A DNA stretch of 64,000 nucleotides from Streptomyces gelaticus (GCF_014649535.1 NZ_BMTF01000013.1:124001-188000), one strand, 5' to 3'. Shown: positions 41,599 to 50,434, counted from the stretch's first letter. The notes: generated by a model not told the origin, from the sequence alone. A program made the numbers and translations.

Positions 41599-41847
41599 TC
41601 ACCAGCCCTCCGACGGCGTCGTCTCGGCGGGAGGCACCTGCCAGGGATGCGCCGCCATCGCCCAGACCGTGAAGGCCACCACCGCGGCGCACGCCACCAG
41701 CAGCATCAGCCGGCGGGCGAACAGCCGCCGGCGCAGCATCCCGCTGCCGCGCTCCGCCGCCCACCGCGCCAGATCGGCGGGCACCTGCGGATGCGGACCG
41801 TCCAGCATCCGCCGGACCTCGTCCTCCCGGTCGCCGCCGCGGCTCAC
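41599..41847 (-). CDS. Small single-span membrane protein, partner of the sigma-like gene
   Basis: An 82-residue protein with a cytoplasmic N-terminus (about 46 residues, including DEVRRMLDGPHPQVPADLARWAAERG), one membrane segment (LMLLVACAAVVAFTVWAMAA) and a short outer tail. GTG 41847 overlaps the TGA of the upstream sigma-like gene as GTGA. This layout, a small membrane protein translationally coupled to a sigma-like regulator, resembles an anti-sigma factor, but no zinc motif or anti-sigma domain is visible. The role is inferred from context. Confidence 0.72.
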   Translation of the reverse strand: MSRGGDREDEVRRMLDGPHPQVPADLARWAAERGSGMLRRRLFARRLMLLVACAAVVAFTVWAMAAHPWQVPPAETTPSEGW

Positions 41848-42341
41848 CGCGCCACCCCCAGCGGCGGACCCGGTGTGCCGCGCCGCGCCGTGGGCCGGCG
41901 GGTGCCGCGCATCGTGGCCACCGAGCGGTTGCAGACCGCCCGCACCCGCTCCACCGGAAGGCCGATCAGCGCCGCGGTCTGCTCCTCCGCGACCCCCTCG
42001 TACAGCCGCAGCACGAGGACGAGGCGCTCCTGCGGTGTCAGGGGGTCCAGCAGCCCGCCGCGCGGCCGGTGGTGCCGCCAGACCTCGTGGGCGAACCGGG
42101 TGGCGAGTTCGCGCCGGGTGCGGTCGTAGGGGTCCTCGCCGCGCAGCCGGTCCCACTGCGCGTAGGTGTGCGCCAGGGCGGCCGTGAGCAGCCGCTGGGC
42201 GCGGGGGTTGGCTCCCGGCGGACGCATGGGCTCGGCGGTGAGCAGCGTGGCGGTGTGCAGCAGGCGGCCGGCCGCGCCCGCGACGAAGGTCTCGAATTCC
42301 TGGGCGCGGCCCCGCTCCCGGCCCGTCTGGCGCTCTCGCAC
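41844..42341 (-). CDS. Sigma-70-like helix-turn-helix regulator
   Basis: A 165-residue protein whose C-terminal half is a sigma region 4: LTPQERLVLVLRLYEGVAEEQTAALIGLPVERVRAVCNRSVATMRG. The N-terminal half is helical, with weak resemblance to region 2 (FETFVAGAAGRLLHTATLLT). It may be a small ECF-type or sigma-like regulator. GTG 42341 is preferred because TCGTAT lies 7 nt upstream and TTGACC 17 bp before that, the best promoter match in this window; ATG 42350 is the alternative. Coupled by 4-nt overlap to a small membrane protein. Confidence 0.75.
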   Translation of the reverse strand: MRERQTGRERGRAQEFETFVAGAAGRLLHTATLLTAEPMRPPGANPRAQRLLTAALAHTYAQWDRLRGEDPYDRTRRELATRFAHEVWRHHRPRGGLLDPLTPQERLVLVLRLYEGVAEEQTAALIGLPVERVRAVCNRSVATMRGTRRPTARRGTPGPPLGVAR

Positions 42342-42348
42342 AGTCCAC

Positions 42349-42377
42349 ATACGAGCCGCTGCGGGGCTCCCGGTCAA
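42349..42377 (-). promoter_or_regulatory. Promoter of the sigma-like gene: TTGACC-17-TCGTAT
   Basis: On the minus strand, TTGACC (42377-42372) and TCGTAT (42354-42349) are separated by 17 bp. The -10 ends 7 nt before GTG 42341, implying a leaderless transcript from a housekeeping-sigma promoter. Confidence 0.6.
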
Positions 42378-42416
42378 GAGGTGTGCAGCAAGTCCGTCCC
42401 GGGCCCGGCGACCGCG

Positions 42417-42947
42417 TCAGCCGGCGGGGGGTGCGTGGTGCGCGGCCTGGCGGGCGGCGAGGGAGGCGTTGAACCGGGTGAGCAGCGCGCAGAACGTCTC
42501 GCGCTCCTCGGCCGTCCAGTCGTCCGTCACCTGGGTCATGAGCTCGCGCCGGGAGCTGCGGACCTCTTCCAGCCGTGCCTGGCCGCGCGGGGAGAGCTGG
42601 AGCACGACGGCCCGGCCGTCCTCGGGGTGCGAGGTGCGTTTGACCAGGCCGGTGTCGACGAGCGGTGCGACCTGCCGGGTCACGGTCGAGGAGTCGATTC
42701 CCATGCCCGCGGCGAGTGCCTTGACGCCCATCGGACCTTCCCGGTCCAGCCGGTTGAGCAGCAGATAGGCGGCCCGGTCCATGGAATTGCGCACCTGACC
42801 GACCCCGCCGAGGCGGGTCTGCTCGGCACGGCGGGCGAATACCGCGACCTGGTGCTGCAGAGCGTCGAGGACGTGTTCGGAACCCGTGGGTTCGGGGGCG
42901 GCGCCCCCGGAAGGAGACGCAGCTGTCGTCATGTCCTGAGGGGGCAT
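42417..42947 (-). CDS. MarR-family transcriptional regulator
   Basis: A 176-residue regulator. The winged helix is clear: RAAYLLLNRLDREGPMGVKALAAGMGIDSSTVTRQVAPLVDTGLVKRTSHPEDGRAVVLQLSPRGQARLEEV, including the SSTVTRQV recognition helix and PEDGR wing of MarR proteins. ATG 42947 or 42932 could be used; neither has a strong ribosome site. It diverges from the threonine dehydratase gene over about 180 nt, so it might regulate that gene or itself; no palindrome was obvious. Confidence 0.9.
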   Translation of the reverse strand: MPPQDMTTAASPSGGAAPEPTGSEHVLDALQHQVAVFARRAEQTRLGGVGQVRNSMDRAAYLLLNRLDREGPMGVKALAAGMGIDSSTVTRQVAPLVDTGLVKRTSHPEDGRAVVLQLSPRGQARLEEVRSSRRELMTQVTDDWTAEERETFCALLTRFNASLAARQAAHHAPPAG

Positions 42948-43125
42948 GGCCGGGGGCTCTCTTCGTGCGGTGTCGGATGGGTGGGGGACAGAGTACGCGG
43001 CCACGGGGCAACGCGTACCAGCGCTGCACAAACCTGTGGACAACGGCCCAGGAGGGTGCCGGACACGGCGGCCGGCGCCGCGTCGGGCGGCGGGAACCCG
43101 CGGGCCGAGCTGCAAGACTTACGGT

Positions 43126-44355
43126 ATGAACTTCCGTACGACCGGCCACTTTCCCCCAGTGATCCTCGACGACGTCCGCGGGGCGCAGAAGATGCTCTCC
43201 GGTGTGGCCAGGGTGACCGCCATGGAAGGCAGCCGCCACCTGAGCGAGCTCGTGGGCGCGCCGGTCCATCTCAAGTGCGAGAACCTCCAGCGGACCGGCT
43301 CGTTCAAACTGCGTGGTGCGTATGTACGGATCGCGGGCCTGTCCCCGGTGGAGCGGGCGGCCGGAGTCGTCGCCGCGAGCGCCGGAAACCATGCGCAGGG
43401 TGTCGCACTCGCGTCTGCGCTGCTCGGCGTACGGTCGACGGTCTTCATGCCGGTCGGGGCACCGCTGCCGAAGGTGGCCGCCACCCGCCAGTACGGGGCC
43501 GAGGTCCGGCTGCACGGACATGTCGTCGACGAGACGCTGGCCGCCGCGCAGGAGTACGCGCAGGAGACGGGTGCGGTCTTCATCCACCCCTTCGACCACC
43601 CGGACATCATCGCCGGACAGGGCACGGTGGGCCTGGAGATCCTCGAACAGTGCCCCGAGGTGCGCACCGTCGTCGTGGGGATCGGCGGCGGCGGTCTCGC
43701 GGCGGGCATCGCGGTGGCGGTCAAGGCGGTCCGGCCCGATGTGCGGATCGTCGGGGTGCAGGCGGCGGGTGCGGCCTGCTATCCGCCTTCGCTGGCCGTG
43801 GGGCATCCGGTGTCGGTCGGTTCGCTGAACACGATGGCGGACGGCATCAAGGTGGGGCGCCCCGGTGATGTGCCGTTCGAGCTGGTCAGGGAGCTGGTCG
43901 ACGAGGTCCGTACGGTCTCCGAGGACGAGCTGTCCAGTGCGCTGCTGCTCTGTCTGGAGCGGGCGAAGCTGGTGGTGGAGCCGGCCGGTGCGAGCCCGGT
44001 CGCGGCCCTGTTGAGCGATCCGAAGTCGTTCCGCGGGCCGGTGGTCGCGCTGCTCTCGGGCGGCAATGTGGACCCGCTGCTGATGCAGCGCATCCTGACC
44101 CACGGCATGGTGGCGGCCGGCCGCTATCTGAGTCTGCGGCTGCGTCTGAGCGACCGTCCCGGTGCGCTGGCCACCCTGCTGGGCGTGCTTTCCGTGGTCG
44201 ACGCCAATGTGCTCGACATCGGTCATGTGCGGACCGATCCCCGGCTCGGGCTCACCGAGGTCGAGGTGGAGCTCCAGTTGGAGACGAAGGGGCCGGAGCA
44301 CTGCACGGAGGTCTCGGCGGCACTGCGTGACGCGGGCTATCTGGTGATGGACTGA
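43126..44355 (+). CDS. ilvA: Threonine dehydratase (threonine ammonia-lyase) with ACT domain
   Basis: Deaminates threonine to 2-oxobutyrate. The 409-residue protein has PLP lysine K61 in LQRTGSFKLRGAY, the phosphate loop GIGGGGLAAG, and SAGNHAQGVALA. A C-terminal ACT-like domain from about residue 330 (YLSLRLRLSDRPGALATLLGVLSVVDANVLDIGHVR) suggests allosteric control, as in single-ACT actinobacterial enzymes. Whether it serves isoleucine synthesis or threonine breakdown is not decided by sequence. ATG 43126 has no ribosome site, and the upstream TACGGT abuts the ATG, so the exact start is less sure. Confidence 0.92.
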   Translation: MNFRTTGHFPPVILDDVRGAQKMLSGVARVTAMEGSRHLSELVGAPVHLKCENLQRTGSFKLRGAYVRIAGLSPVERAAGVVAASAGNHAQGVALASALLGVRSTVFMPVGAPLPKVAATRQYGAEVRLHGHVVDETLAAAQEYAQETGAVFIHPFDHPDIIAGQGTVGLEILEQCPEVRTVVVGIGGGGLAAGIAVAVKAVRPDVRIVGVQAAGAACYPPSLAVGHPVSVGSLNTMADGIKVGRPGDVPFELVRELVDEVRTVSEDELSSALLLCLERAKLVVEPAGASPVAALLSDPKSFRGPVVALLSGGNVDPLLMQRILTHGMVAAGRYLSLRLRLSDRPGALATLLGVLSVVDANVLDIGHVRTDPRLGLTEVEVELQLETKGPEHCTEVSAALRDAGYLVMD

Positions 44356-44393
44356 CCCGTACCGGGACGGACCGGCCCGTCCCGGCGCTGCGC

Positions 44394-44575
44394 GGGTCGT
44401 TGTCGGCGACGCGATGCTCCAGCCGATCGCCGAATGGAATCCGTTCAGCGCCACCGTCCAGGCGTGCCGGGTGCTCTTCGGCAACCCGGGCGTGTCGCCG
44501 TCGGACGCCTGGAGCCAGCCGGCCATGTTCTCGGTGGGCACGAAGGCGAACGGCGCCGCGCAGGCGAGGAGCCCC
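44394..44575 (+). pseudogene. Remnant of an ABC-2 transporter permease C-terminus
   Basis: The reading frame VVVGDAMLQPIAEWNPFSAT followed by VQACRVLFGNPGVSPSDAW and SQPAMFSVG looks like the C-terminal part of daunorubicin-type ABC-2 permeases, where LxxxAxWNPxSAxVxAxRxLFGNPG precedes the last helix. The preceding helices and the final membrane segment are missing, and no ATPase gene is adjacent. It lies in the short gap between ilvA and the greA terminator. I read it as a deletion scar of a former exporter operon. Confidence 0.6.
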
Positions 44576-44600
44576 CGGCCCGTCGGGCCGGGGGCTCCTC
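44566..44600 (-). terminator. Terminator hairpin after greA
   Basis: A 16-pair perfect stem (44566-44581 with 44585-44600) with a three-base loop, 14 nt beyond the greA stop. Confidence 0.88.
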
Positions 44601-44614
44601 GCACCGGTGCGGGA

Positions 44615-45112
44615 TCAGCCGGTGTACGGCTTCGCCGCGAGGATCTTCACGGTGGCCGTCTTGCCGTTCGGCAGCTCGTACTCGGCGTCGTCGCCCATCC
44701 GCTTGCCGTTCACGCCGGTGCCGAGCGGCGACTGCGGGGAGTACGTCTCGATGTCCGAGCTCGCGTACTCGCGGGAGGCGAGCAGGAAGGTCATCGTGTC
44801 GTCCGGGTCGCCGTCGAAGGCGATCGTCACGACCATGCCGGGCTCGACCACACCGTCGTCGGCAGGTGCCTCGCCGACCTTCGCGTGCTCCAGGAGCTGG
44901 GTCAGCTGGCGCACCCGGAGCTCCATCTTGCCCTGCTCCTCCTTGGCCGCGTGGTACCCGCCGTTCTCTCGCAGGTCGCCCTCCTCACGGGCCGCCGCGA
45001 TCTTTACGGCGATCTCCGTGCGCGCGGGACCAGACAGGTACTCCAGCTCGGCCTTGAGCTGGTTGTACGCCTCCTGCGTGAGCCAGGTGACGTTTTCGCT
45101 GGTCTGGGTCAC
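44615..45112 (-). CDS. greA: Transcription elongation factor GreA
   Basis: Rescues backtracked RNA polymerase by stimulating transcript cleavage. The 165-residue protein has the N-terminal coiled-coil finger (WLTQEAYNQLKAELEYLSG, then IAAAREEGDLRENGGYHAAKEEQGKMELRVRQL) with the acidic tip EEGDLREN, and the C-terminal FKBP-like domain ending SPLGTGVNGKRMGDDAEYELPNG. GTG 45112 follows GAGGAG by 7 nt. The longer in-frame ATG adds non-homologous residues. The DUF4307 gene is upstream on the same strand but 180 nt away. Confidence 0.96.
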   Translation of the reverse strand: MTQTSENVTWLTQEAYNQLKAELEYLSGPARTEIAVKIAAAREEGDLRENGGYHAAKEEQGKMELRVRQLTQLLEHAKVGEAPADDGVVEPGMVVTIAFDGDPDDTMTFLLASREYASSDIETYSPQSPLGTGVNGKRMGDDAEYELPNGKTATVKILAAKPYTG

Positions 45113-45295
45113 AGGGTGCTCCTCGTCGGTACTGGGAATACAAAGCATCGCCCTACCCGTAAGCATGTGCCACCACGGGTGGGCGAAACCACGAGCCTAA
45201 CAATTCCCCAGGAAAAGGGGGAGAAGGTAAATCACCGGGACCGCGTTTGCGCAGGTCGGGCCGGGAAACAGTGGGTCAGGGACGGCGTGCGCCGG

Positions 45296-45712
45296 TCAGT
45301 GGGAAGCCCCGTCGTCGACGGTGCAGCCCAGCAGCTCGACGCCGGTCGCCCTGGATGTCGTGCGCAGCGTCACGATGCGGTCGATCCGGTCGGTGCGCTC
45401 GTCGAAGCGGAAGTCCTTGCGGGCCACGTCGCGGCCGTCCTCGTGCTGCGCGCGCAGGGTGCAGTAGCCCTTGGCGTCCTTGTCCTTGCGCACTTCGAGG
45501 TGGATGTCGACCCGCTGGTCGGAGACGACCTTGCGCTTGATCACCTCGGCGCTGATTCCCTGACCGGTGACGTAGTCGTAACCGATCCAGCCGACCACAC
45601 CCAGGAGCACGACGCCCAGCACCGAGCCGACCATCTTGAGCCGGCGGTCCGCGCGCTCGTCCGCGGAGCGGCCGTAGCGGTTCTCCGGAGGCGCTTCACG
45701 CACCGCGGTCAT
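45296..45712 (-). CDS. DUF4307 membrane protein
   Basis: A 138-residue protein: charged cytoplasmic N-terminus (PPENRYGRSADERADRRLK), one membrane segment (MVGSVLGVVLLGVVGWIGYDYV, about 27-48) and an extracytoplasmic beta-rich domain with two cysteines (GYCTLRAQ, LLGCTVDD). It matches the actinobacterial DUF4307 family, which regularly sits beside mca as here. Function is unknown. ATG 45712 follows GGGAGGAA. It diverges from mca with 98 nt between the starts. Confidence 0.88.
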   Translation of the reverse strand: MTAVREAPPENRYGRSADERADRRLKMVGSVLGVVLLGVVGWIGYDYVTGQGISAEVIKRKVVSDQRVDIHLEVRKDKDAKGYCTLRAQHEDGRDVARKDFRFDERTDRIDRIVTLRTTSRATGVELLGCTVDDGASH

Positions 45713-45810
45713 GATCGTTCCTCCCGTGCCGGGGATCGAGGAATTTTTCCACCCCCCGGTTCGGTCACTATAGAAGCCTGCCTACATGCCGAATCACTGA
45801 GGATCGAGTC

Positions 45811-46692
45811 TTGACCGAGCAGCTGCGACTGATGGCCGTCCACGCCCACCCCGACGACGAGTCGAGCAAGGGCGCGGCCACCATGGCGAAGTACGTGTCC
45901 GAGGGGGTGGACGTGCTGGTGGTGACCTGCACGGGGGGCGAGCGCGGCTCCATCCTCAATCCGAAGCTCCAGGGAGACCCGTACATCGAGGAGAACATCC
46001 ACGAGGTGCGCAGGAAGGAGATGGACGAGGCCCGGGAGATCCTGGGCGTCGGCCAGGAGTGGCTCGGCTTCGTCGACTCGGGCCTGCCCGAGGGCGACCC
46101 GCTGCCCCCGCTGCCCGAGGGCTGCTTCGCCCTGGAGGACGAGGAGAAGGCCGCGGGCCGGCTCGTCCGCAGCATCCGCGCCTTCCGGCCGCAGGTCGTC
46201 ACCACGTACGACGAGAACGGCGGGTACCCGCACCCCGACCACATCATGACCCACAAGATCACGATGATCGCCTTCGACGGTGCGGCGGACACCGAGACGT
46301 TCCCCGAGTCGGAGTTCGGCCCGGCCTGGCAGCCGCAGAAGCTCTACTACAACCAGGGCTTCAACCGGCCGCGCACGGTGGCGCTGCACGAGGCGCTGCT
46401 GGCCCGCGGTCTGGAGTCGCCGTACGGTGAATGGCTCAAGCGCTGGAAGGAGTTCGAGCGCGACGAGCGCACGCTGACCACGCACGTTCCGTGTGCGGAC
46501 TTCTTCGAGATCCGTGACAAGGCGCTGATCGCGCACGCCACGCAGATCGACCCGGACGGCGGCTGGTTCCGCGTTCCGATGGATATCCAGAAGGAGGTCT
46601 GGCCGACCGAGGAGTACGAGCTGGCGAAGTCTCTCGTCGATACCTCCCTCCCCGAGAGCGACCTCTTCGCGGGCATCCGCGACAATGCCTGA
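45811..46692 (+). CDS. mca: Mycothiol S-conjugate amidase
   Basis: Cleaves mycothiol adducts of electrophiles to a mercapturic acid and GlcN-Ins, the actinobacterial detoxification route. The 293-residue protein has the LmbE/PIG-L zinc motif AVHAHPDDESS at the start and later HPDHIMTH. The segment KLYYNQGFNRPRTVALHEALLARG separates Mca from the deacetylase MshB. TTG 45811 is preceded by TGAGGA at ideal spacing. A small membrane-protein gene overlaps its end. Confidence 0.95.
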   Translation: MTEQLRLMAVHAHPDDESSKGAATMAKYVSEGVDVLVVTCTGGERGSILNPKLQGDPYIEENIHEVRRKEMDEAREILGVGQEWLGFVDSGLPEGDPLPPLPEGCFALEDEEKAAGRLVRSIRAFRPQVVTTYDENGGYPHPDHIMTHKITMIAFDGAADTETFPESEFGPAWQPQKLYYNQGFNRPRTVALHEALLARGLESPYGEWLKRWKEFERDERTLTTHVPCADFFEIRDKALIAHATQIDPDGGWFRVPMDIQKEVWPTEEYELAKSLVDTSLPESDLFAGIRDNA

Positions 46693-46930
46693 TATGTACG
46701 CGACCCAGGCACTGACCGATCTCGTTCCGCTCGCCGAAGAGTTCGACAAGAACAAGGTGACCCCCGGCGTTCTCGGCTTCATCGTCTTCGCGGCGCTCGC
46801 CGTAGGCGTGTGGCTGCTGATGAAGTCCATGAACCGGCACATGGGCAAGGTCGACTTCGAGGAGGCCCCGGACCCGGACGCGGAGGCGGTCGACGCCACC
46901 GCCGGGGCGGGCTCCGCGAAGCGGAAGTAG
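46685..46930 (+). CDS. Small membrane protein downstream of mca
   Basis: An 81-residue protein with one membrane segment (VLGFIVFAALAVGVWLLM), a Lys/His-rich stretch (KSMNRHMGKVDF) and an acidic Ala-rich tail. The start at 46685 overlaps the mca stop by eight bases; ATG 46694 would avoid the overlap and cannot be excluded, since neither has a clear ribosome site. Overlap suggests translational coupling. No function known. Confidence 0.72.
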   Translation: MPDMYATQALTDLVPLAEEFDKNKVTPGVLGFIVFAALAVGVWLLMKSMNRHMGKVDFEEAPDPDAEAVDATAGAGSAKRK

Positions 46931-47066
46931 CAGCAGAGGCAGACGCGGAAGCGGGCGGGCCGGCCCCGGAACGTACGGGGACGGCCCGGCGCTCGGCGTC
47001 GGTCGGTGTCGGATCCGGCCTGTGCCGGCCCGCCCGGCGTCGGTCCGGCCGGGCCCGGCGCCGGCC

Positions 47067-50000
47067 TCAGCCGCCGGACGGGCCGTACCCGGCCGGGACC
47101 GGTACGCCCATGACCTCCCGGGCATGACGTGTGGGCGTCATGCCCAGGCGCCACGCCTGCCAGCCGTCCTCCAGGTCCACGCCGCGGTTCAGCACCACCG
47201 TGTACGCCTCCGCGCAGTCCTCCAGCTTGCCGTCGCGCGCCGGATGCCCGGCCCCCAGCAGCTCGGCCAGCTCCTGCTGCGCCACCGCCGTTCCCACCTC
47301 GCTGCCGCCCGGCGACGCGTAGGGCAGCAGCGTGCAGCGCAGGAAGCGGGCCCAGTCCGCGCCCCGCGCGTCCCCGTACGAGCCGAACAGCTCCACCGCC
47401 TCACCGCACAGCTCCAGCGCCTGCGGGGCCCGGTTGTTGCCCGCGTCGATCAGGGCCAGCTCCAGGCACGTCCACGCCTCGCCGTGGGCCACCCCGATGC
47501 GCCGGAAGTCGGCGCGGGCGTCCACCAGGAGCTGGCGGGCGAAGCCCGAGTTGCGCAGGTTCCCGGTCCGGGCCGCCCGCTGGTCACGGGTGACCCGGCC
47601 CGAGTGGTGGCGGGCACAGGCCAGCCCGTACACGTCCCGCATCCGGGAGAACATCGTGCGGGCCCGCTCCAGCTGCCGGACCGCCCGGTCGGTGTCGCCG
47701 CTCTCCTCCAGGGCCTGGCCCAGATAGAACAGCGTCCACGCCTCGCCGCGCGCGTCCTCGTTGTCCCGGTGGCGGGCCAGCGCCCGGTCCAGCTGCTCCA
47801 CCGCCGGGGCCGGGTCGCCGTCCAGGAGCCGGGCGCGGGCCAGCTGGGTCAGCGCCCACGCCTCGCCCCGCTCGTCACGGGTACGGCCGTACAGATCCAG
47901 GGCCTGACGCAGCGCGTCCTCGGCCCGCTCCACCTCGCCCATCCGCAGCAGGGTCTGACCGAGCTGGAACCGGGTCCACGCCTCGCCGTGCAGCGACTCG
48001 CCCTCCCGGTGCAGGGCCAGCGCGGTGTCCAGCAGGGTCAGCGCCTCCGCGATCCGGGCCCGGTCGCGTTCGACGGCCGCCAGCGCGTGCATCGACCAGG
48101 CCCGGTCCTCCGCCTGCTCCTCGGAGGCCTGGAGCTCGATCGCCTCGCGCAGCCGCGCCGACGCCTCGGTCAGATTGCCCTGGTGGTGCAGGGTGATGCC
48201 GAGCGAGCAGAGCGCCAGCGCCGTACCCGGCCCGTTCTGCGCCTCGCGGTACAGGCCGACGACCGACGACAGAGTGGTCCTGGCCTTGTCCAGCTCACCG
48301 AGCTGACGGGCCGCGATGCCGGTACGCCACTGCACCGACCGCTCCAGCAGCCCCTGGTCCACCGCCTGCGTCAGCTCGCTGATCTCGCCCAGCCGGTAGA
48401 GGTCGCCGCGCAGCAGACAGTAGTCGCACAGGGCGCCCAGCAGGTCCAGCACGGCGCTCTGGTCGACGCCCTCGGCGTGCCGCAGTGCGGAGGTGATGAA
48501 GCTCGACTCGTCGTCCAGCCAGCGCAGCGCCGAGTCCAGCGAACCGAAGCCGTGCGAGCCGAACTGCCCGGCCCGGGTGGACATCTTGCCGTCCACCATG
48601 CGGATCACGGCACCGGCCAGGTCCGCGTAGTTCCGGATCAGCCGCTCCTGCGCCGTGCCACGGTCCGCCGCCTCCTCCTCGTCCAGCAGCCGGGCCAGGG
48701 CGAAACCCCGCGCGAGATCGTGCAGCCGGTAGCGCGAGCCCCGTACACGGGTCAGCAGCCCGGCGCCCGCCAAAGCCTTCAGCAGCCGCTCGGCCTCCTG
48801 CTCGTCGGCGGAGAGCAGCGCCGCCGCCGCGGCGGCGCCCAGGCTCGCCCGCCCGGCCAGCGCCAGCCGGCGCAGCAGCCGCCGCGCCTGCTCGGACTGG
48901 TCGGTGTAGCGCAGCCACAGAGCCCGCTCGACCGGGGCGACCGGTCCGTACTCCGCGAGGCCGGCGGCCAGCGCGCCGCGGGTGCGTGCCCCGAGCGAGG
49001 AGCCCGCGATCCGCAGCGCGAGCGGCAGACCGCCGCACAGCTCGACGACGGTGTCCGTGGCCCGCGCGTCGTACGGCCCCTCCTCCTCGGCCTGAGCCGC
49101 CTCGCGCAGCAGTTCCTCCGCGCCGGCCGCGTCCAGCGCCCCGACCGGCAGCAGATGGACCCGGGCCGGGAGGTCGGCCGGCAGCTCCAGGGGCTCGCGG
49201 GCGGTGACCAGGACGAGACTGTCGGAACGCTCGGGGACCAGGGTGCGGATCTGCTCCGCGTCGCCCGCGTCGTCCAGGACGATCGTCACCGGGGTGCCGG
49301 TCAGATGCTGGTGGTACAGCTCGCTCAGCCGCCGCACCTGGTGCTCGGCGGACGCCCCTTCCCGGAACAGCAGCTGCTCACGGGGCGCGCCCAGCCGGTT
49401 CAGCAGGTGCAGCAGCGCGTCCCGGGTCGGCAGCGGCGCCTCTTTGGCCACATCGCCGCGCAGATCCACCACGCAGGCACCCCGGAACAGGTCCTTCAGG
49501 CTGTGTGCGGCCCGCACCGCGAGCGTGGTGCGGCCCGAGCCGGGCGTGCCGTGCAGGACGACGACGACCGGCTTGGTCTCCGTCGACGCGCGGGCCTCCC
49601 GCACCCACCGGGCGATCTGCTCCAGCTCGGCCCGCCGTCCCGCGAACGGCCCGTCGGAGGCGGGCAGATGGCCGAACGACTGCTCCAGCAGCGAGCGCGT
49701 ACGGGCTGCCGCGCTGCGGTCCGTGCGGCGCGGCGACGGAGCGGTCCGCGACTGCGCCGGAACCTTCTTCGCCGGGGTGCGGGACGAGGCGGTGAGTATC
49801 CGCTGCTGGTCGATGAAGGGGCGGATGCCCCGCACCTCCAGCGCCGCCAGCCACTGGAGCCGCAGCTGTTCGGCACCGCCGGGCTGCCCGAGCGCGCCGG
49901 CCCGCCGGTGGGCGGCGGGCCAGTGGGACGCGGTGACCTTGGCGACGGTGGCGGTGGCCCCCGCGACCGCGACGACGGCGCCCGCGCCGAGCGCCGGACC

Positions 50001-50309
50001 GGTCGCCGTACCGAAGGTGACATCCGCACCGAAGGCGGCGATAGCGGCAACTCCGGTGACCAGCAGGGGAGTTCCCATCGCCGCCCGGCTGAACCGCTGC
50101 GACAACGGCCGCGCCTCGGCCTCCGCCGCGTCCAGCGCCTGGAGATACGCGGCGTACTCGTCCGCCGCGGCGGACGCCAGCGAATCCAGCGCGGCCCGCC
50201 CGCGCGCCGTCAGTGTGGCGGCGTCGGCCCGGCCGCCCGAGCGGCGCACCTCCTCCTCCACGGCCCGTACCAACAGCCCTTCGGCTTCGGCCCGATGGCT
50301 GTCCCGCAT
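47067..50309 (-). CDS. STAND-type NB-ARC ATPase with C-terminal TPR repeats
   Basis: A 1080-residue protein. The N-terminal 130 residues are helical with a hydrophobic stretch (GTPLLVTGVAAIAAFGADV). The NTPase core has P-loop VVLHGTPGSGRTTLAVRAA (about 250-268), Walker B VTIVLDDAGD, the sensor LVLVTARE, and the NB-ARC hallmark GGLPLALRIAGSSLG (about 425), then a winged-helix region. Residues 640-1000 are TPRs with recurring EAWT..LGQ.L. The P-loop lysine is replaced by arginine (GSGRT), which usually weakens ATP hydrolysis. ATG 50309 follows GGAGGGGG. STAND proteins act as signalling switches; the trigger here is unknown. Confidence 0.87.
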   Translation of the reverse strand: MRDSHRAEAEGLLVRAVEEEVRRSGGRADAATLTARGRAALDSLASAAADEYAAYLQALDAAEAEARPLSQRFSRAAMGTPLLVTGVAAIAAFGADVTFGTATGPALGAGAVVAVAGATATVAKVTASHWPAAHRRAGALGQPGGAEQLRLQWLAALEVRGIRPFIDQQRILTASSRTPAKKVPAQSRTAPSPRRTDRSAAARTRSLLEQSFGHLPASDGPFAGRRAELEQIARWVREARASTETKPVVVVLHGTPGSGRTTLAVRAAHSLKDLFRGACVVDLRGDVAKEAPLPTRDALLHLLNRLGAPREQLLFREGASAEHQVRRLSELYHQHLTGTPVTIVLDDAGDAEQIRTLVPERSDSLVLVTAREPLELPADLPARVHLLPVGALDAAGAEELLREAAQAEEEGPYDARATDTVVELCGGLPLALRIAGSSLGARTRGALAAGLAEYGPVAPVERALWLRYTDQSEQARRLLRRLALAGRASLGAAAAAALLSADEQEAERLLKALAGAGLLTRVRGSRYRLHDLARGFALARLLDEEEAADRGTAQERLIRNYADLAGAVIRMVDGKMSTRAGQFGSHGFGSLDSALRWLDDESSFITSALRHAEGVDQSAVLDLLGALCDYCLLRGDLYRLGEISELTQAVDQGLLERSVQWRTGIAARQLGELDKARTTLSSVVGLYREAQNGPGTALALCSLGITLHHQGNLTEASARLREAIELQASEEQAEDRAWSMHALAAVERDRARIAEALTLLDTALALHREGESLHGEAWTRFQLGQTLLRMGEVERAEDALRQALDLYGRTRDERGEAWALTQLARARLLDGDPAPAVEQLDRALARHRDNEDARGEAWTLFYLGQALEESGDTDRAVRQLERARTMFSRMRDVYGLACARHHSGRVTRDQRAARTGNLRNSGFARQLLVDARADFRRIGVAHGEAWTCLELALIDAGNNRAPQALELCGEAVELFGSYGDARGADWARFLRCTLLPYASPGGSEVGTAVAQQELAELLGAGHPARDGKLEDCAEAYTVVLNRGVDLEDGWQAWRLGMTPTRHAREVMGVPVPAGYGPSGG

Positions 50310-50434
50310 GTGTGTCCCCCTCCGGATGCGACGCTTGCGACGGCATCGGCCGACATCGCCGCCCGGTCTCCCGCGTACGGCGCGTCAGCGCGGGAGAGTG
50401 ATGCGATCAACCGGGGTTGAGAGAGGATGAGGCC

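Noticed and set aside
41599..44604. 1001-codon frame on the minus strand
   Set aside because: Only its last 82 codons are a likely real gene (from GTG 41847); the rest is antisense to ilvA and out of frame with the sigma-like and MarR genes.
47022..50420. 1132-codon frame on the plus strand
   Set aside because: Antisense to the STAND/TPR gene; Arg/Gln/Pro-rich shadow.
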